A stretch of DNA of 64,000 bases from an uncultured Methylophaga sp. (GTDB taxonomy: Bacteria > Pseudomonadota > Gammaproteobacteria > Nitrosococcales > Methylophagaceae), in NCBI GenBank assembly GCA_913055695.1, contig CAJXKF010000007.1, positions 62,001-126,000 on the forward strand. The letters are read 5' to 3'. A model generated the notes under the pieces. That model did not search any database, had not been told where the DNA came from, and saw only the letters and a program-made list of their open reading frames with translations. This document shows positions 1 to 10,245 of this stretch, one piece after another. The first letter of the stretch is position 1; the number at the start of each line of letters is the position of its first letter. The position numbers and the translations under genes were made by a program.

Positions 1-316
1 GCTGCAACCAGAGCGAGTCAGGTAACTCAGCGGGTAATAACAGTAGCAGCCAGCCACCGGCACTGAGCGTGCCGATCATTGCACCAAAAGCATCTGCAGC
101 TATGTGGGCGCGGCCATCGAAGATAATCAGCTGATTACTGCGCCCCAGTTGCTGCAGCGCCTGTTTGCTGCCTATAGCCTCAGCAACAGTATCAGACGCA
201 TCAGAGAGCCAGCACCTTTGCGCCCTTTCTGCACGCTGATAAACCTGCTTTGCCTGCTGCTGGAGCCAGTCGCTGTCGCCCTGCAGAATAAGACAATGGC
301 GTTGAGGCAGCTGCAT
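1..316 (-). CDS. tmcA: tRNA(Met) cytidine acetyltransferase, N-terminal fragment
   Basis: The reading frame opens with an ATG at 314-316 and runs off the left edge, giving about 105 residues. The visible part matches the N-terminal DUF1726 domain of TmcA: an opening strand with RHCLILQGD, a predicted nucleotide-fold strand with LIIFDGR, then GTLSAGGWLLLLLP, which parallels the GTLKAGSWLVLLLP stretch of the E. coli protein. In the known family the full protein is an ATP/GTP-driven RNA helicase fused to a GNAT acetyltransferase that makes N4-acetylcytidine at the wobble position of elongator tRNA-Met. Those domains lie outside the window. The start is 6 bp after the slyX stop, so it probably ends a metH-slyX-tmcA transcript. 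The identification rests on the N-terminal domain only. Confidence 0.8.
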   Translation of the reverse strand, partial: MQLPQRHCLILQGDSDWLQQQAKQVYQRAERAQRCWLSDASDTVAEAIGSKQALQQLGRSNQLIIFDGRAHIAADAFGAMIGTLSAGGWLLLLLPAELPDSLWLQ

Positions 317-322
317 CGTTAA

Positions 323-526
323 TCAGTAATGCGGCGGCGGGGGTTCGTCACTCTGCTGCATCAGTTGGGTTTGATGCATGCTTTCAAGCTGGGATTTGAG
401 CGCGGCTATCTGGCTTTCCAGCCGGTCGATCTGCTGTTGCTGACTGGTTACCACCTCATTCAGCTGTTCCAGCAGGCCATCCTGGAAAGCGAGCCTGGTC
501 TGCAAATCAACGATATCGTCATTCAT
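323..526 (-). CDS. slyX: SlyX family protein
   Basis: A 67-residue coiled-coil protein. The N-terminal half has the SlyX pattern (RLAFQDGLLEQLNEVV, then QQQQIDRLESQIAAL), and it ends in the diagnostic PPPHY tail. The family is short and probably oligomeric, and its biochemical role is not established. The ATG overlaps the metH stop by one base (TGATG), so translational coupling with metH is likely. tmcA follows 6 bp downstream. Confidence 0.85.
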   Translation of the reverse strand: MNDDIVDLQTRLAFQDGLLEQLNEVVTSQQQQIDRLESQIAALKSQLESMHQTQLMQQSDEPPPPHY

Positions 527-3500
527 CAGATATCTCCGTCATAGGACAGGGCCGGTCCCAGCCAGCGTTCAGCGGTGGCCATATCCCAGCCCTTACGTTT
601 GGCGTAATCTTCCACCTGATCCTGATCGATTTTACCCAGACCGAAATAACGTGACTCAGGATGGGCGAAATAGAAACCACTCACTGCCGCGGTCGGCAGC
701 ATCGCAAAGGACTCGGTGATGGTCATGTCGGCATGGGTTTCCGGATCAATCAGCTCCCAGAGCAATCCCTTTTCGGTGTGGTCGGGGCAGGCCGGATAAC
801 CCGGTGCCGGCCGGATACCCTGATATTTCTCATCGATGAGGGCCTCGTTATCGAGGTTTTCTTCACTGGCATAGCCCCAGAATTCCTTACGCACACGTTC
901 GTGCATACGCTCGGCAAAGGCCTCGGCCAGTCGGTCTGCCAGGGCTTTGAGCATGATGCTGTGATAGTCATCATGATCGGCATCAAAACGCTCGACATGT
1001 TCATCAATGCCGATACCGGCAGTCACCGCAAAGGCGCCGATATAATCATTGACGCCACTCTCTTTCGGTGCCACGAAGTCAGCCAGTGCGGCATTGGGCC
1101 GGCCCGGCGGGCGCTCGGTCTGCTGACGCAGACTGTGTAGGGTCATCAGCACCTCAGCGCGATCATCATCAGTGTAGACTTCAATATCATCATCATTGAC
1201 GCTGTTAGCCGGGAACAGGCCAATCACGGCCTTGGCGGTCAGCCATTTCTCGTCGACGATTTGTTTGAGCATTGTCTGGGCATCATGGAAAAGATGGGTG
1301 GCATGTTCACCGACAATTTCATCTTCCAGGATGCGTGGAAATTTACCGGCCAGTTCCCAGGACTGGAAAAACGGGGTCCAGTCGATGCGATCGACCAGTT
1401 CTTCCAGCGGGTAGTCGGAAAACACTTCCAGGCCGAGTTTGGCCGGTTTGGTGGGCTGATAGGCCTGCCAGTCAATTTTGGTTTTGTTGGCACGCGCCTC
1501 GGCAATCGGTAACTGACGGCGTGTGCTCTTACGGCCGGTGTGACGGGCACGCTTTTCTTCGTAGTCTTTTTTCAGCTCGGCAATAAAGCCGTCGCGGGCG
1601 TCTTTACTGACCAGTTTTTGCGCCACCCCCACAGCGCGTGAGGCATCTTTCACATAAATGCTGCAGCCGTGATAATTGGGTTCGATTTTTACCGCAGTGT
1701 GAATCAAAGAGGTGGTTGCACCGCCTATCATCAACGGCACTTCAAAGCCCAGTCGCTCCATTTCCTTGGCGACGTGAACCATTTCATCCAGTGACGGTGT
1801 AATCAGACCGGACAGACCGATAATATCGACATTTTCTTTTCTGGCGGTATCGAGAATGGTCTGTGCCGGCACCATCACGCCCAGATCGATGACTTCAAAG
1901 TTATTACACTGCAACACTACGCCGACGATATTCTTACCGATATCGTGCACGTCGCCCTTGACCGTGGCCATCAGGATCTTGCCGTTGTTCTTGCTGGTAT
2001 CGCCCTCTTCCTTGGCTGCCTCGATAAACGGCATCAGATAGGCCACCGCCTTTTTCATCACGCGGGCTGATTTCACAACCTGCGGCAGGAACATCTTACC
2101 CTCACCGAACAGATCACCGACCACGTTCATGCCATCCATCAACGGGCCTTCAATCACTTCCAGTGGCTTGGCATAAGCCTGACGGGCTTCCTCGGTATCG
2201 TCTTCGACATAATCGGCAATGCCCTTGACCAAGGCATGTTCCAGCCGTTTCGACACCGGCAGCTCACGCCAGGAAAGATCTTCCTGTTTGACGGTGCCGC
2301 CACCTTCACCTTTATATTTCTCGGCAATTTCCAGCAGACGGTCGGTGGCATCATCGCGGCGGTTCTGAATCACGTCTTCGACGTGCTCCCGCAGCTCTTC
2401 CGGCAGGTCGTCATAAATCGCGAGTTGGCCGGCATTGACGATACCCATATCCATGCCCGCCTTGATAGCGTGATAGAGGAACACGGCATGAATCGCCTCG
2501 CGCACCGGATTATTACCACGGAACGAGAATGAGACGTTGGAGACACCGCCACTGATCATCGCATGAGGCAAGCTCTGCTTGATATCACGCGTGGCCTCGA
2601 TAAAGTCCATCGCGTAGTTATTGTGCTCTTCGATACCGGTCGCCACGGCGAAGATATTGGGGTCGAAAATAATATCTTCCGGCGGGAAGTGCACTTTCTC
2701 GGTGAGCACTTCATAACTGCGGGTACAGATCTCCCGCTTGCGTTCCCGGGTATCGGCCTGCCCGACTTCATCAAAGGCCATCACGATGACGGCGGCGCCG
2801 TAACGACGCACCAGCTTGGCCTGTTCGATAAACTTGTCTTCACCTTCCTTGAGGCTGATTGAGTTGACGATGCCTTTGCCCTGAATGCATTTCAGACCGG
2901 CTTCAATCACTTCCCACTTGGAAGAGTCAATCATCACCGGCACCCGGCTGATATCGGGTTCGGCTGCCAGCAGATTGAGGAAGGTCACCATCGCCTCTTT
3001 CGAGTCGAGCATGCCCTCATCCATATTGATATCGATGATCTGGGCACCGTTTTCGACCTGCTGGCGGGCAACTTCCAGCGCCGTGTCGTAATCGCCTTCC
3101 TTGATGAGGCGCGCAAACCGGGCGGAACCAGTGACATTAGTGCGCTCACCGACATTCACGAACAGGCTGTCTTCGGTGATATTCAGCGGCTCAAGACCAC
3201 TCAGACGGCAATGATGCAGATTCTTTTTAGGCTGGCGCGGTTTGATGCCTTCAACAGCTTCAGCAATCGCTTTGATGTGTGCCGGCGCGGTACCACAACA
3301 GCCACCGACAATATTCAGAAAACCGGACTCAGCCCATTCCTTGATATGCGCCGCCATGGTTTCCGGTGATTCATCATACTCACCGAACTCATTGGGCAGA
3401 CCGGCGTTGGGGTGCGCGCTGACATAGGTGGTGACCACATTAGACAGCTCTTCCACATATTGACGCAGTTGTTCGGCGCCCAAGGCACAGTTCAGACCGA

Positions 3501-4224
3501 TGCTGAGTGGCTGAATATGGGCCAGCGAGTTCCAGAAGGCTTCGGCGGTCTGCCCGGAGAGCGTGCGGCCACTGGCATCGGTAATGGTGCCGGAGATCAT
3601 CACCGGCAGATGAATATCGTGATCTTCACAGAACTTGTCGATGGCAAACAGGGCGGCCTTGGCATTCAGCGTATCGAACACCGTTTCTACCAGCAGCAGA
3701 TCGACACCGCCATCGACCAGCCCTCGAATTGACTCGGTATAGGCTTCCACCAGCTCATCGAAATCGACATTACGATAGCCGGGGTTATTGACGTCAGGAG
3801 AAATACTGGCGGTGCGGTTGGTCGGCCCAAGTACGCCGGTCACAAAACGCGGCTTGTCCGGGTTATCCGCCGTAAATTCATCAGCGACTTCTCTGGCGAG
3901 CTCAGCCGAGACTTTATTCAGCTCATACACCAGATCTTCCATCTGGTAGTCGGCCATCGCGATGGAAGTGCCGTTGAAGGTATTGGTCTCGACAATATCG
4001 GCACCGGCTTCAAAATAAGCGCGATGAATATCGCGGATAATATCGGGCTGGGTCAGCGACAGCAGGTCGTTATTGCCTTTGACATCACAGGGATGATTTT
4101 CAAAGCGCTCACCACGGAAATCCTTCTCTTCCAGCTTGTAGCTTTGAATCAGAGTACCCATCCCGCCGTCCAGGATCAGGATTTTTTCTTCAAGCAGGGT
4201 GCGAATTTGGTGGTAAGCGGTCAT
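526..4224 (-). CDS. metH: Cobalamin-dependent methionine synthase
   Basis: A full-length, 1232-residue MetH. It transfers the methyl group of 5-methyltetrahydrofolate to homocysteine through cobalamin, in the cytoplasm. The homocysteine domain (about 1-325) carries the zinc ligands Cys246 (GLNCALG), Cys309 and Cys310 (GGCCGT). A pterin-binding domain spans about 350-620, and the cobalamin cap and binding domains about 650-890. The cobalt-ligating histidine is His760 in DVHDIGKN. The C-terminal AdoMet-dependent reactivation domain includes [12 protein letters not shown]. All key residues are present. The 135-bp upstream gap is too short for a standard cobalamin riboswitch and none was recognised. 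The Shine-Dalgarno signal is weak. It probably heads the metH-slyX-tmcA operon. Confidence 0.97.
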   Translation of the reverse strand: MTAYHQIRTLLEEKILILDGGMGTLIQSYKLEEKDFRGERFENHPCDVKGNNDLLSLTQPDIIRDIHRAYFEAGADIVETNTFNGTSIAMADYQMEDLVYELNKVSAELAREVADEFTADNPDKPRFVTGVLGPTNRTASISPDVNNPGYRNVDFDELVEAYTESIRGLVDGGVDLLLVETVFDTLNAKAALFAIDKFCEDHDIHLPVMISGTITDASGRTLSGQTAEAFWNSLAHIQPLSIGLNCALGAEQLRQYVEELSNVVTTYVSAHPNAGLPNEFGEYDESPETMAAHIKEWAESGFLNIVGGCCGTAPAHIKAIAEAVEGIKPRQPKKNLHHCRLSGLEPLNITEDSLFVNVGERTNVTGSARFARLIKEGDYDTALEVARQQVENGAQIIDINMDEGMLDSKEAMVTFLNLLAAEPDISRVPVMIDSSKWEVIEAGLKCIQGKGIVNSISLKEGEDKFIEQAKLVRRYGAAVIVMAFDEVGQADTRERKREICTRSYEVLTEKVHFPPEDIIFDPNIFAVATGIEEHNNYAMDFIEATRDIKQSLPHAMISGGVSNVSFSFRGNNPVREAIHAVFLYHAIKAGMDMGIVNAGQLAIYDDLPEELREHVEDVIQNRRDDATDRLLEIAEKYKGEGGGTVKQEDLSWRELPVSKRLEHALVKGIADYVEDDTEEARQAYAKPLEVIEGPLMDGMNVVGDLFGEGKMFLPQVVKSARVMKKAVAYLMPFIEAAKEEGDTSKNNGKILMATVKGDVHDIGKNIVGVVLQCNNFEVIDLGVMVPAQTILDTARKENVDIIGLSGLITPSLDEMVHVAKEMERLGFEVPLMIGGATTSLIHTAVKIEPNYHGCSIYVKDASRAVGVAQKLVSKDARDGFIAELKKDYEEKRARHTGRKSTRRQLPIAEARANKTKIDWQAYQPTKPAKLGLEVFSDYPLEELVDRIDWTPFFQSWELAGKFPRILEDEIVGEHATHLFHDAQTMLKQIVDEKWLTAKAVIGLFPANSVNDDDIEVYTDDDRAEVLMTLHSLRQQTERPPGRPNAALADFVAPKESGVNDYIGAFAVTAGIGIDEHVERFDADHDDYHSIMLKALADRLAEAFAERMHERVRKEFWGYASEENLDNEALIDEKYQGIRPAPGYPACPDHTEKGLLWELIDPETHADMTITESFAMLPTAAVSGFYFAHPESRYFGLGKIDQDQVEDYAKRKGWDMATAERWLGPALSYDGDI

Positions 4225-4321
4225 TAAAACGGTTTTCCTGTCAGACAGTTACACTAAGAAAAACGTCAAATTATAGCAGATAATCAGCAATCCACCTTGC
4301 TTCAATGCCTTCTTTTGGAGG

Positions 4322-4351
4322 GAAAACCGGGGCATCCTTTCCCCGTTTTTT
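4322..4351 (-). terminator. Intrinsic terminator after the chemoreceptor gene
   Basis: Read on the minus strand, a GGGG/CCCC stem is extended by AAAAC pairing with GTTTT across one bulged G, around an 8-nt loop and with U residues on the 3' side. It begins about 10 bp after the chemoreceptor stop and separates that transcript from metH. Confidence 0.55.
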
Positions 4352-4359
4352 ACGCCAAT

Positions 4360-6462
4360 TCAGACTTTGAAAAGAGAGAGCCTGTTTTGCAGACCATTCG
4401 CAGCTTCATCCAGCTCATTACCGACTTGGCTCAATTGCTGCGCCCCTTCTGTGGTTTTCTGTACCAGATGCGAAATCTGGGACAGATTGTTACTCACTTC
4501 TTCACAGACTGCGCTTTGTTCCTCGGTGGCCGAAGCGGTCTGCAGTGACATCTCTGTCACTTCCTCTATCGCATTACTGATTTCAATCAAGGCCTTTTCT
4601 GCAGCCTGCGCCAGTCTCACGGTTTCAGCGACCTGCTGGCCACTGGTCTGCATGGCGACAGTGACCTCCTGATTACCCTTATGCAGGGTCTCAAGCTTTT
4701 GATGAATATCTATCGTCGCATCCTGGGTTCTACTGGCCAGTGCCCTGACCTCTTCTGCGACGACGGCAAAACCACGGCCTTTCTCTCCGGCCCGCGCAGC
4801 TTCAATTGCGGCATTCAAAGCCAACAGATTAGTCTGTTCAGCGATGCCCTGAATAACGGTCAGGATCTCGGCAATCCCGTCACTGTTTTTCTCCAGTTCC
4901 AGCATCGCTGTCTCTGACTGTCTGACTGATTCATTGACATGATTAATGGATGTCGCCGTCTGTTTAACCAGACTGGCACCCGAATCAGCAGCCTCATTCG
5001 CTTGTTGAACAAATTGCGATGTTCTCTCGGCATTGCCGGCAATCTGCTGGGCAGAGGCCGCCATTTCCGTTACCGCAGAAACCATTTCTTCAATCAGCCT
5101 CTGCTGTTCCAGCATCTGGGCACTCGTCTCTTCACTGATTCTTCTTCCTTCCGCTGACAGAGAGCTGACATGACTGCCCACTGGTAACAGTTGCTGGACC
5201 AGGCCACGTAACTTATCAATGAAGGTATTGAGAAGCCCTGACAGCTTGCCGGTTTCATCACGGCTGGAGACCGTCAGCTTTCGCGTCAAATCCCCTTCCC
5301 CTTCTGCAATCGATGCGACCAGTTCGGTCATCGCGGATAAAGGTCGCGTGCTGTTTCTGGCAACAAACCAGACTGTGGCGACTCCAATTATCGCCAGCAG
5401 CAGCCCCAACACTGTCGTAGTACTGATAAAGTGTTTCTGCGCGGTGCTCAGAAACGCCTCCTGCTCAGCCACCGTTGCAAGAACCACCTGCTCAGGCACT
5501 TCAATGTAAGTCACCCAGTGCTGGCTGCTGCCAGGCAGCGAAAAAGGCTCAAGCGCAATGAACTGACCGTCGGCATAAATAATCCGGCTCTCGCCGCTAA
5601 TTGCGGTGTTTTTGATATTTTCCTGCAATGACTGATTCAAGGCTGACAGATTCTGGCCAATCAGATCGGGCTGATGACTGTGGCCGGAAATAATGCCTCT
5701 CGGGCTGACCAGAAGTGTTTTACCCTGTCCGCCATACAAACCCTCGGCCACCGTTTTGATTTCCGACTGCAGAAAACCGGCCGTGATATCGACGCCGCTG
5801 ATGCCGACGAAGCGGCCATTATGAATTACCGGCGCCACCAGGCTGCTCATTAATACCGGTTTGCCTTCAATCGGGTAAAGATAGGGATCAATCACACAAG
5901 CCTGGCCGCTGTCACGTGAGCAGAGGTAATACTCGCCGGCACGGACCCCATTTTCATCCAGGCTGGCGTCTTCCAGCCCGGCGAGCGGTTCGACCACAAA
6001 ACCTTCATCCGTTCTCACTACATAGGGCAGAAAGCGGCCACTTGCATCACTCCCTGCTGACTGTGAAAGGTAATCGCTGCCATCAAAGCTGTTGGGTTCA
6101 AAAGCGACATAGGTTCCCAGGAATGACGGATTATCTGTCAGTGTTTGCTGGAGTATGTTCAGCGCCAGCTGGCGTTTACCGGTGCCATTAGGCATCTGGA
6201 TTATGGCAGTCATGGCTGATGCCGTGGTTTGCGCTGTCTGCAAGGCCTGCTCAAGTGGCATCGATAATTGCGCCGAGGTGTCATCGGCAAGCACAGCGAG
6301 ATAATCTTCGACCTGCTCGCGAGTCAGATCATAGCTGTGACTGGAGAGGGACTGTTTGATATTGCCGAACTGCCAGACGCCAATGAGTGCGGTAACCAAG
6401 ACGACACTGAGCAGGCTTAAACCGGCCCAGAGGCTGAAACGTTGCTGAATGGATAAATGCAT
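4360..6462 (-). CDS. Methyl-accepting chemotaxis protein, dCache type
   Basis: A 700-residue transmembrane chemoreceptor. The ATG at 6462 is chosen because GGGAG lies 6 nt upstream and the next residues lead straight into a membrane anchor. TM1 is about residues 11-32. The periplasmic region of about 310 residues is a double-Cache sensor, including the Cache signature ISGVDIT. TM2 is about 349-368, followed by HAMP and a long cytoplasmic coiled coil. The kinase-control hairpin [20 protein letters not shown] is at about 540-559, followed by [16 protein letters not shown]. No CheW-tethering pentapeptide is seen at the C terminus (SLFKV). The ligand cannot be told from sequence. No chemotaxis or flagellar genes are nearby, so it is an orphan receptor feeding a distant Che array. 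Confidence 0.93.
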   Translation of the reverse strand: MHLSIQQRFSLWAGLSLLSVVLVTALIGVWQFGNIKQSLSSHSYDLTREQVEDYLAVLADDTSAQLSMPLEQALQTAQTTASAMTAIIQMPNGTGKRQLALNILQQTLTDNPSFLGTYVAFEPNSFDGSDYLSQSAGSDASGRFLPYVVRTDEGFVVEPLAGLEDASLDENGVRAGEYYLCSRDSGQACVIDPYLYPIEGKPVLMSSLVAPVIHNGRFVGISGVDITAGFLQSEIKTVAEGLYGGQGKTLLVSPRGIISGHSHQPDLIGQNLSALNQSLQENIKNTAISGESRIIYADGQFIALEPFSLPGSSQHWVTYIEVPEQVVLATVAEQEAFLSTAQKHFISTTTVLGLLLAIIGVATVWFVARNSTRPLSAMTELVASIAEGEGDLTRKLTVSSRDETGKLSGLLNTFIDKLRGLVQQLLPVGSHVSSLSAEGRRISEETSAQMLEQQRLIEEMVSAVTEMAASAQQIAGNAERTSQFVQQANEAADSGASLVKQTATSINHVNESVRQSETAMLELEKNSDGIAEILTVIQGIAEQTNLLALNAAIEAARAGEKGRGFAVVAEEVRALASRTQDATIDIHQKLETLHKGNQEVTVAMQTSGQQVAETVRLAQAAEKALIEISNAIEEVTEMSLQTASATEEQSAVCEEVSNNLSQISHLVQKTTEGAQQLSQVGNELDEAANGLQNRLSLFKV

Positions 6463-6493
6463 CCTGTTCTCCCAAGGGATAAATTCCAATTAC

Positions 6494-6519
6494 GCATTCT
6501 GATATGCTGATCAGAATGC
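6494..6519. promoter_or_regulatory. 10-bp perfect inverted repeat upstream of the chemoreceptor gene
   Basis: Two arms (6494-6503 and 6510-6519) are perfect inverted copies around a 6-nt spacer, 32 bp before the chemoreceptor start. It could be an operator or an RNA hairpin in the leader. No run of U follows, so a terminator is less likely. The function is inferred from position only. Confidence 0.35.
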
Positions 6520-6717
6520 CAAATGAATACCCGACCCGGCTCAATCAAAAGCTGAAGTCAATTATTCGGTTCTACCCCTTGTTTGCAGGCGGATACACGC
6601 CGTTCGGTCCCGGCTGTATAGATGAAACCTGCAGCTGTCGCGAGGCTCGCGACAATGGCAAATCTGCCACAATTTTTTACAGATAGCAATGAGTATGCTG
6701 ACAAGGAAAAAGCGCTC

Positions 6718-8427
6718 TCAGTGAATGCGCATTCCCACTTTCAGAATGGTATCGCCTTCCACTTCCTTAACCACCCAGTGAATGCCGTGCCAGTCGACAT
6801 CATCGCCCACTACCGGGTGGCCACCTACACGGCGGGCAATAAATTCGCCCAGAGTGAGATGTTGCTGCCGGCCACTCACTGTCAGGCCATAAGCCTTGGC
6901 AACCTCAATCAACGGCGCATCGCCATTGAGCACAAATGCCCCGAAAAAGGCCTGCTGTGCTTTTGCCAGTTTGGTTTCACCGCTGAAGATTTGATTGAGC
7001 TGTTCCAGATCTTCCTCGCGGCTGATGACACACAGCACATCACCGATTTTGAGGCGGGTGTTACCTTTGGGATGGAGCATAACCCTGCCACGGAACAGGC
7101 CTGAAATTAAGGCGCCGGAAGGAAACTGCAGCAGCTGAATCGGCTGATCATCAAGGTTTGGATTCTCGACGGTATAGACAAAGATTTCATAATCCTGCTC
7201 AGGCAGAATGCCCAGCGCGCCCCGCTGCTTGGGCGCAACGGCTTTGGGCACCTGTATCTGCATCCACCGCGCCATCGGTGATAAGGTTCCCCCCTGTATC
7301 AACAACGACAGCAGCACGACCGCAAAGGCGACATTAAAATACAGTCCGGCGTTATCGACACCGCCAATCACCGGAAAAATCGCCAGCACGATAGGTACAG
7401 CGCCGCGCAGCCCCACCCAGGAAATAAAACCCAGCTCACGCTTCCGGAATTTGAAAAAAGGCGTCACGGTGAGCAGCACGGCCAGTGGCCTTGCCACAAA
7501 AATCAGTGCCAGCGCAATCAATAGAGACGGCAGGGCAAACTGGATCATTTCCGACGGCGTCACCAGCAGCCCCAGCACCAGGAACAGACCAATCTGACTC
7601 AGCCAGGCAAGACCGTCATGCACCGGCAGAATATGCTGCAGATGACGTCCCGGCTGATTGCCTATCAACAAACCGCAGAGATAGATAGCCAGAAAGCCGC
7701 TGCCACCAATGACACTGGCCAGACCAAAGGTGGAAAAGCCCATCGCCAGCGCCAGCAATGAATACAGAGCAGGCGCCAGCTCTACCCGCTTGAGCATACG
7801 GCTGGTCAGCCAGCCACCGGCCAGCCCCACCGCGATACCGAGGCCAAACTGCTGCACAAAGAAGATAACCGAATCCAGCGGTGTCTGGAAGTCCCCCACC
7901 AGCATCTCGATCAGCAGCAGCGTCAGGAAAATCGCCATCGGATCATTGGTACCGGATTCAATTTCCAGCGTCGCTGCGACCCGTTCATTGATATTGATGC
8001 CCTGCCCGCGCAGCATCGAAAACACCGCCGCCGCATCGGTAGAACCGACAATCGCGCCAATCAATAAACCTTCGAGCACAGATAATTCAAATACCCAGGT
8101 CGCAATCAGCCCGACGATGCCACTGGTGACAAACACTCCCAGGGTGGACATGGTGAGAGCCGGTTTAAAACCGACCCGGAAGGTTTCAAGACGGGTTCTG
8201 AGACCACCATCAAGCAGGATCATGGCCAGTGCCAGGTGGCCGATAACAAAGGCCTGTGAATAATTATCGAAGCGTATCCCCAGCAGACCATCCTCACCGG
8301 CCAGCATGCCCAGCGCGAGAAAGATAATCAGCAAGGGAAGTCCGAATAATGAGGAAAGGCGACTGGCGAGAATACTCAGTGCAATCAGCAGACCACTGAG
8401 CAGAAATAAACTGTTTATCGAATCCAT
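6718..8427 (-). CDS. nhaP2: NhaP2/CvrA-type K+(Na+)/H+ antiporter
   Basis: A 569-residue inner-membrane antiporter of the CPA1 type. The N-terminal 390 residues form about 12 hydrophobic segments. They contain the closely conserved blocks LALAMILLDGGLRT, LLIGAIVGSTDAAAVFSML and EIESGTNDPMA, which follow E. coli CvrA/NhaP2 almost word for word. The acidic GTNDP motif is the ion-exchange site in this family. A TrkA-C-like regulatory domain (about 400-480) and a CorC/HlyC-like C-terminal domain (about 485-565) follow, as is usual for NhaP2. Homologs expel K+ (or Na+) in exchange for protons and help cells survive low osmolarity. It appears to be a single-gene unit. Confidence 0.9.
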   Translation of the reverse strand: MDSINSLFLLSGLLIALSILASRLSSLFGLPLLIIFLALGMLAGEDGLLGIRFDNYSQAFVIGHLALAMILLDGGLRTRLETFRVGFKPALTMSTLGVFVTSGIVGLIATWVFELSVLEGLLIGAIVGSTDAAAVFSMLRGQGININERVAATLEIESGTNDPMAIFLTLLLIEMLVGDFQTPLDSVIFFVQQFGLGIAVGLAGGWLTSRMLKRVELAPALYSLLALAMGFSTFGLASVIGGSGFLAIYLCGLLIGNQPGRHLQHILPVHDGLAWLSQIGLFLVLGLLVTPSEMIQFALPSLLIALALIFVARPLAVLLTVTPFFKFRKRELGFISWVGLRGAVPIVLAIFPVIGGVDNAGLYFNVAFAVVLLSLLIQGGTLSPMARWMQIQVPKAVAPKQRGALGILPEQDYEIFVYTVENPNLDDQPIQLLQFPSGALISGLFRGRVMLHPKGNTRLKIGDVLCVISREEDLEQLNQIFSGETKLAKAQQAFFGAFVLNGDAPLIEVAKAYGLTVSGRQQHLTLGEFIARRVGGHPVVGDDVDWHGIHWVVKEVEGDTILKVGMRIH

Positions 8428-8490
8428 AGTTTTCTTATATCCGGCCTGAGCTCAGCATACCATAGCCCAGCCTGGAACGGCTTCAGGCTA

Positions 8491-8973
8491 TCAGTTCCCG
8501 GTGTTGCTGCCGGTTCCTCCGAAACCGAACTCGCCTTCCTCTTCCAGTGTGATGTAGGGCAATAAACGGCCGACATCAAAACGGGCACGGAACAGATAAT
8601 GCAACGTGTCGCGCTGCCCCGACAAGAGCTGGTTAATCAGGCGGGCACTGCCCAGCAGGTCAGGCGAAGCCTTAAGAGTGAATTCAGCCGTGCCATAGCC
8701 CGGCACTTCAGGCAGATTCGGCTCGGCACCGGTTAATATCCGCTGATTTTCGACTTCCACTGAATAACTCATCCCCTTCAACGGCAGAGCACTGCGATTG
8801 GGATTGACTACCTGCAAGCCGATCAGAAAGGTCGGTGCGACACCGCTGGATTCCGGTGCCAGCGCAAAGGATGTGATATTGATCTGCGGTTTTTCATAGG
8901 CAGGAAACCAGCTGGCGCAGGCCGTAAAAAAAGCCATGAACAGCATGATCAGGCTAACTTTGAGGATGCGCAT
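8491..8973 (-). CDS. LEA type 2 (WHy-domain) lipoprotein
   Basis: The start at 8973 is chosen over a longer frame because a GAGAG ribosome site precedes it and it begins a lipoprotein signal (hydrophobic core then FFTAC, acylated Cys19). The 160-residue product contains one LEA_2/WHy domain of beta-sandwich type: INITSFALAPES, then VVNPNRSALPLKGMSYSVEVE and a second half ending in RARFDVGRLLPYI. Such proteins are found in many gammaproteobacteria as periplasm-facing lipoproteins. A role in desiccation or stress tolerance is assumed from plant homologs, not shown. It stands alone between the antiporter and the small secreted proteins. Confidence 0.75.
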   Translation of the reverse strand: MRILKVSLIMLFMAFFTACASWFPAYEKPQINITSFALAPESSGVAPTFLIGLQVVNPNRSALPLKGMSYSVEVENQRILTGAEPNLPEVPGYGTAEFTLKASPDLLGSARLINQLLSGQRDTLHYLFRARFDVGRLLPYITLEEEGEFGFGGTGSNTGN

Positions 8974-9072
8974 GGGATCACTCTCATTACAGAACTGCTT
9001 CCAGTGTAACTGAGGACAGGAAGCAGCGTTGTCTGTTAATTCATAATAGCGGCAAATGTGCTGACTTATGAT

Positions 9073-9113
9073 TACTAAAAAAAACACCGCATTAGAAACT
9101 AATGCGGTGTTTT
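9073..9113 (-). terminator. Strong intrinsic terminator after the first MPHPAHEMG gene
   Basis: A 14-bp perfect stem (9081-9094 with 9100-9113) closes a 5-nt loop. On the minus strand it is followed by a run of U. It lies about 40 bp after the stop codon at 9151. Confidence 0.9.
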
Positions 9114-9150
9114 GTTTGGCTAGATGTTATGAGTCTAGCAAAGGATATGT

Positions 9151-9483
9151 TTATTCTTTTTCATTAAACACATCGCCTTTACCCATTTCATGTGCGGGGT
9201 GAGGCATGCCTTTGGCTTTTCTGTTCTTCTTCAGGTTGTCAATATAGGTCTGACAGGCATCGATATCGTCAGGTACTGATTGGTTATTTATTTTTGAGCA
9301 GGGATTATTGAACAGATTCGCCTCACCCATTTCATGTGCTGGATGGGGCATACCTTTGGCTTCTTTATTCTCTTCAATGTTCTCTTTGTACTCTTTACTG
9401 AGTTCGCCATTGTCATGCGCCATGGCTGGTGAGATGGCGAAAAGCATTGTCACTAAAAAAGTCAGGATTCCTTGCTTCAACAT
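9151..9483 (-). CDS. Small secreted protein with two MPHPAHEMG repeats
   Basis: I do not recognise this family. The start at 9483 is set by a textbook AGGAGG five bases upstream and by the signal peptide that follows (LTFLVTMLFAISPAMA, cleavage after Ala22). The mature part is about 88 residues, very hydrophilic and charged. It contains two copies of a unit of roughly 30 residues: a Lys/Glu/Asn-rich helix-like stretch followed by GMPHPAHEMG (45-53 and 93-101) and a Phe-Asn pair. Cys62 and Cys77 lie between the copies and could form a disulfide. The Met-x-His-x-x-His-x-Met spacing is compatible with copper or other metal binding, but this is inference. A paralog with one repeat is at 9864-10115. 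Each gene has its own terminator, so they are separate units. Confidence 0.8.
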   Translation of the reverse strand: MLKQGILTFLVTMLFAISPAMAHDNGELSKEYKENIEENKEAKGMPHPAHEMGEANLFNNPCSKINNQSVPDDIDACQTYIDNLKKNRKAKGMPHPAHEMGKGDVFNEKE

Positions 9484-9649
9484 AATTGCCTCCTTCGTTT
9501 GAAACTCAACGTTAATGTCGAGGTATCGCTCAATAAATTTGGCATTGAGATAAAGTGGATCAATAAATTTATTGATCAATATAGGTGACATGCGATCATG
9601 TTCAAAGTTCACAAGACAATAGACACAAACCTATAAAACCAATCTAACA

Positions 9650-9661
9650 CAAAGACTTACC
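9650..9661 (-). promoter_or_regulatory. Motif shared by the two MPHxAHEMG gene leaders (copy 1)
   Basis: The minus-strand 12-mer GGTAAGTCTTTG lies 167 bp before the first start codon. A near copy (GGTAAGTGTCTG) occurs before the paralog, in both cases downstream of a similar AT-rich GAATTAT block. It may mark a shared promoter or regulator site. Confidence 0.25.
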
Positions 9662-9708
9662 AGCATGATTCCATTCAGAATAATTCCGAGCATTGACCGG
9701 CAACAGGC

Positions 9709-9748
9709 AAAAAAAAGCGCCGTATTCAGAGAACAAATACGGCGCTTT
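9709..9748 (-). terminator. Intrinsic terminator after the second MPHxAHEMG gene
   Basis: A 13-bp perfect stem (9714-9726 with 9736-9748) with a 9-nt loop is followed on the minus strand by an eight-U run. It lies about 115 bp after the stop at 9864, leaving an untranslated tail of unusual length for so small a gene. Confidence 0.85.
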
Positions 9749-9863
9749 CGGGCTCAATGAAATTATCAGCTGATATGTTGCCCGTAAGCTCCTGGCTTAT
9801 TCTGCTTCCATGCAGATGAGAGCATGGTTACAGCTTCAATTTCATCCAGCCAACTATATTCCC

Positions 9864-10115
9864 TTATTTTATTGACTCTGTGTCAGATTTAGTTTTGTCC
9901 TTGGGATTTTCATCATTTTTGAAGGTGTTACCTTCACCCATCTCGTGGGCCGCGTGCGGCATATTAGCCGATTCACGGTTATCTTCCAGGTTCTGTTTAT
10001 ACTCTTTGCTTAATTCCTGCCCAGAATGTTCCTTGGCTTTATGGTCATCCGCCATTGCAGGTGTAACAGCAAACAGCAATGCAAATAATGTAGTAATAAA
10101 TCCTTGTTTCAACAT
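9864..10115 (-). CDS. Small secreted protein with one MPHAAHEMG motif
   Basis: A paralog of the gene at 9151-9483, of no recognised family. The ATG at 10115 has GGAGG six bases upstream and starts a signal peptide nearly identical to that of its neighbour (MLKQGFITTLFALLFAVTPAMA). The mature protein has about 61 residues: a Lys/Glu-rich stretch, ELSKEYKQNLEDNRESANMP, then HAAHEMGEGNTF. It ends in a highly charged Lys/Asp tail. There is one repeat unit only and no cysteine. The similar signal peptide and the ELSKEYK stretch point to gene duplication. It lies downstream of leuA on the same strand, but with a 210-bp gap that has its own likely promoter. Confidence 0.78.
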   Translation of the reverse strand: MLKQGFITTLFALLFAVTPAMADDHKAKEHSGQELSKEYKQNLEDNRESANMPHAAHEMGEGNTFKNDENPKDKTKSDTESIK

Positions 10116-10245
10116 GACTTCCTCCTTATTGGAATATCTGTTTGAAGTTAACAGCTGATAGCCTTCTTCATCAGCATTGACTCCACCATAAGCCATGTCC
10201 TGTTTCAGATCAAACCCGAACAAAACAACAAAATTACATTTATTT

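Noticed and set aside
871..1140. A possible cobalamin riboswitch near metH was sought
   Set aside because: The leader before the metH start is only 135 bp and no B12-box-like stretch was seen.
3412..3732. Long plus-strand frames opposite metH (and similar ones opposite rarD, spoT, lysS and the RND permease)
   Set aside because: They lie antisense to clearly conserved genes, follow from the codon bias of the real strand, and have no family resemblance.
6637..6653. GTCGCGA-ggc-TCGCGAC hairpin after the antiporter gene
   Set aside because: There is no U run on either side, so I do not call it a terminator, though it may be a folded RNA end.
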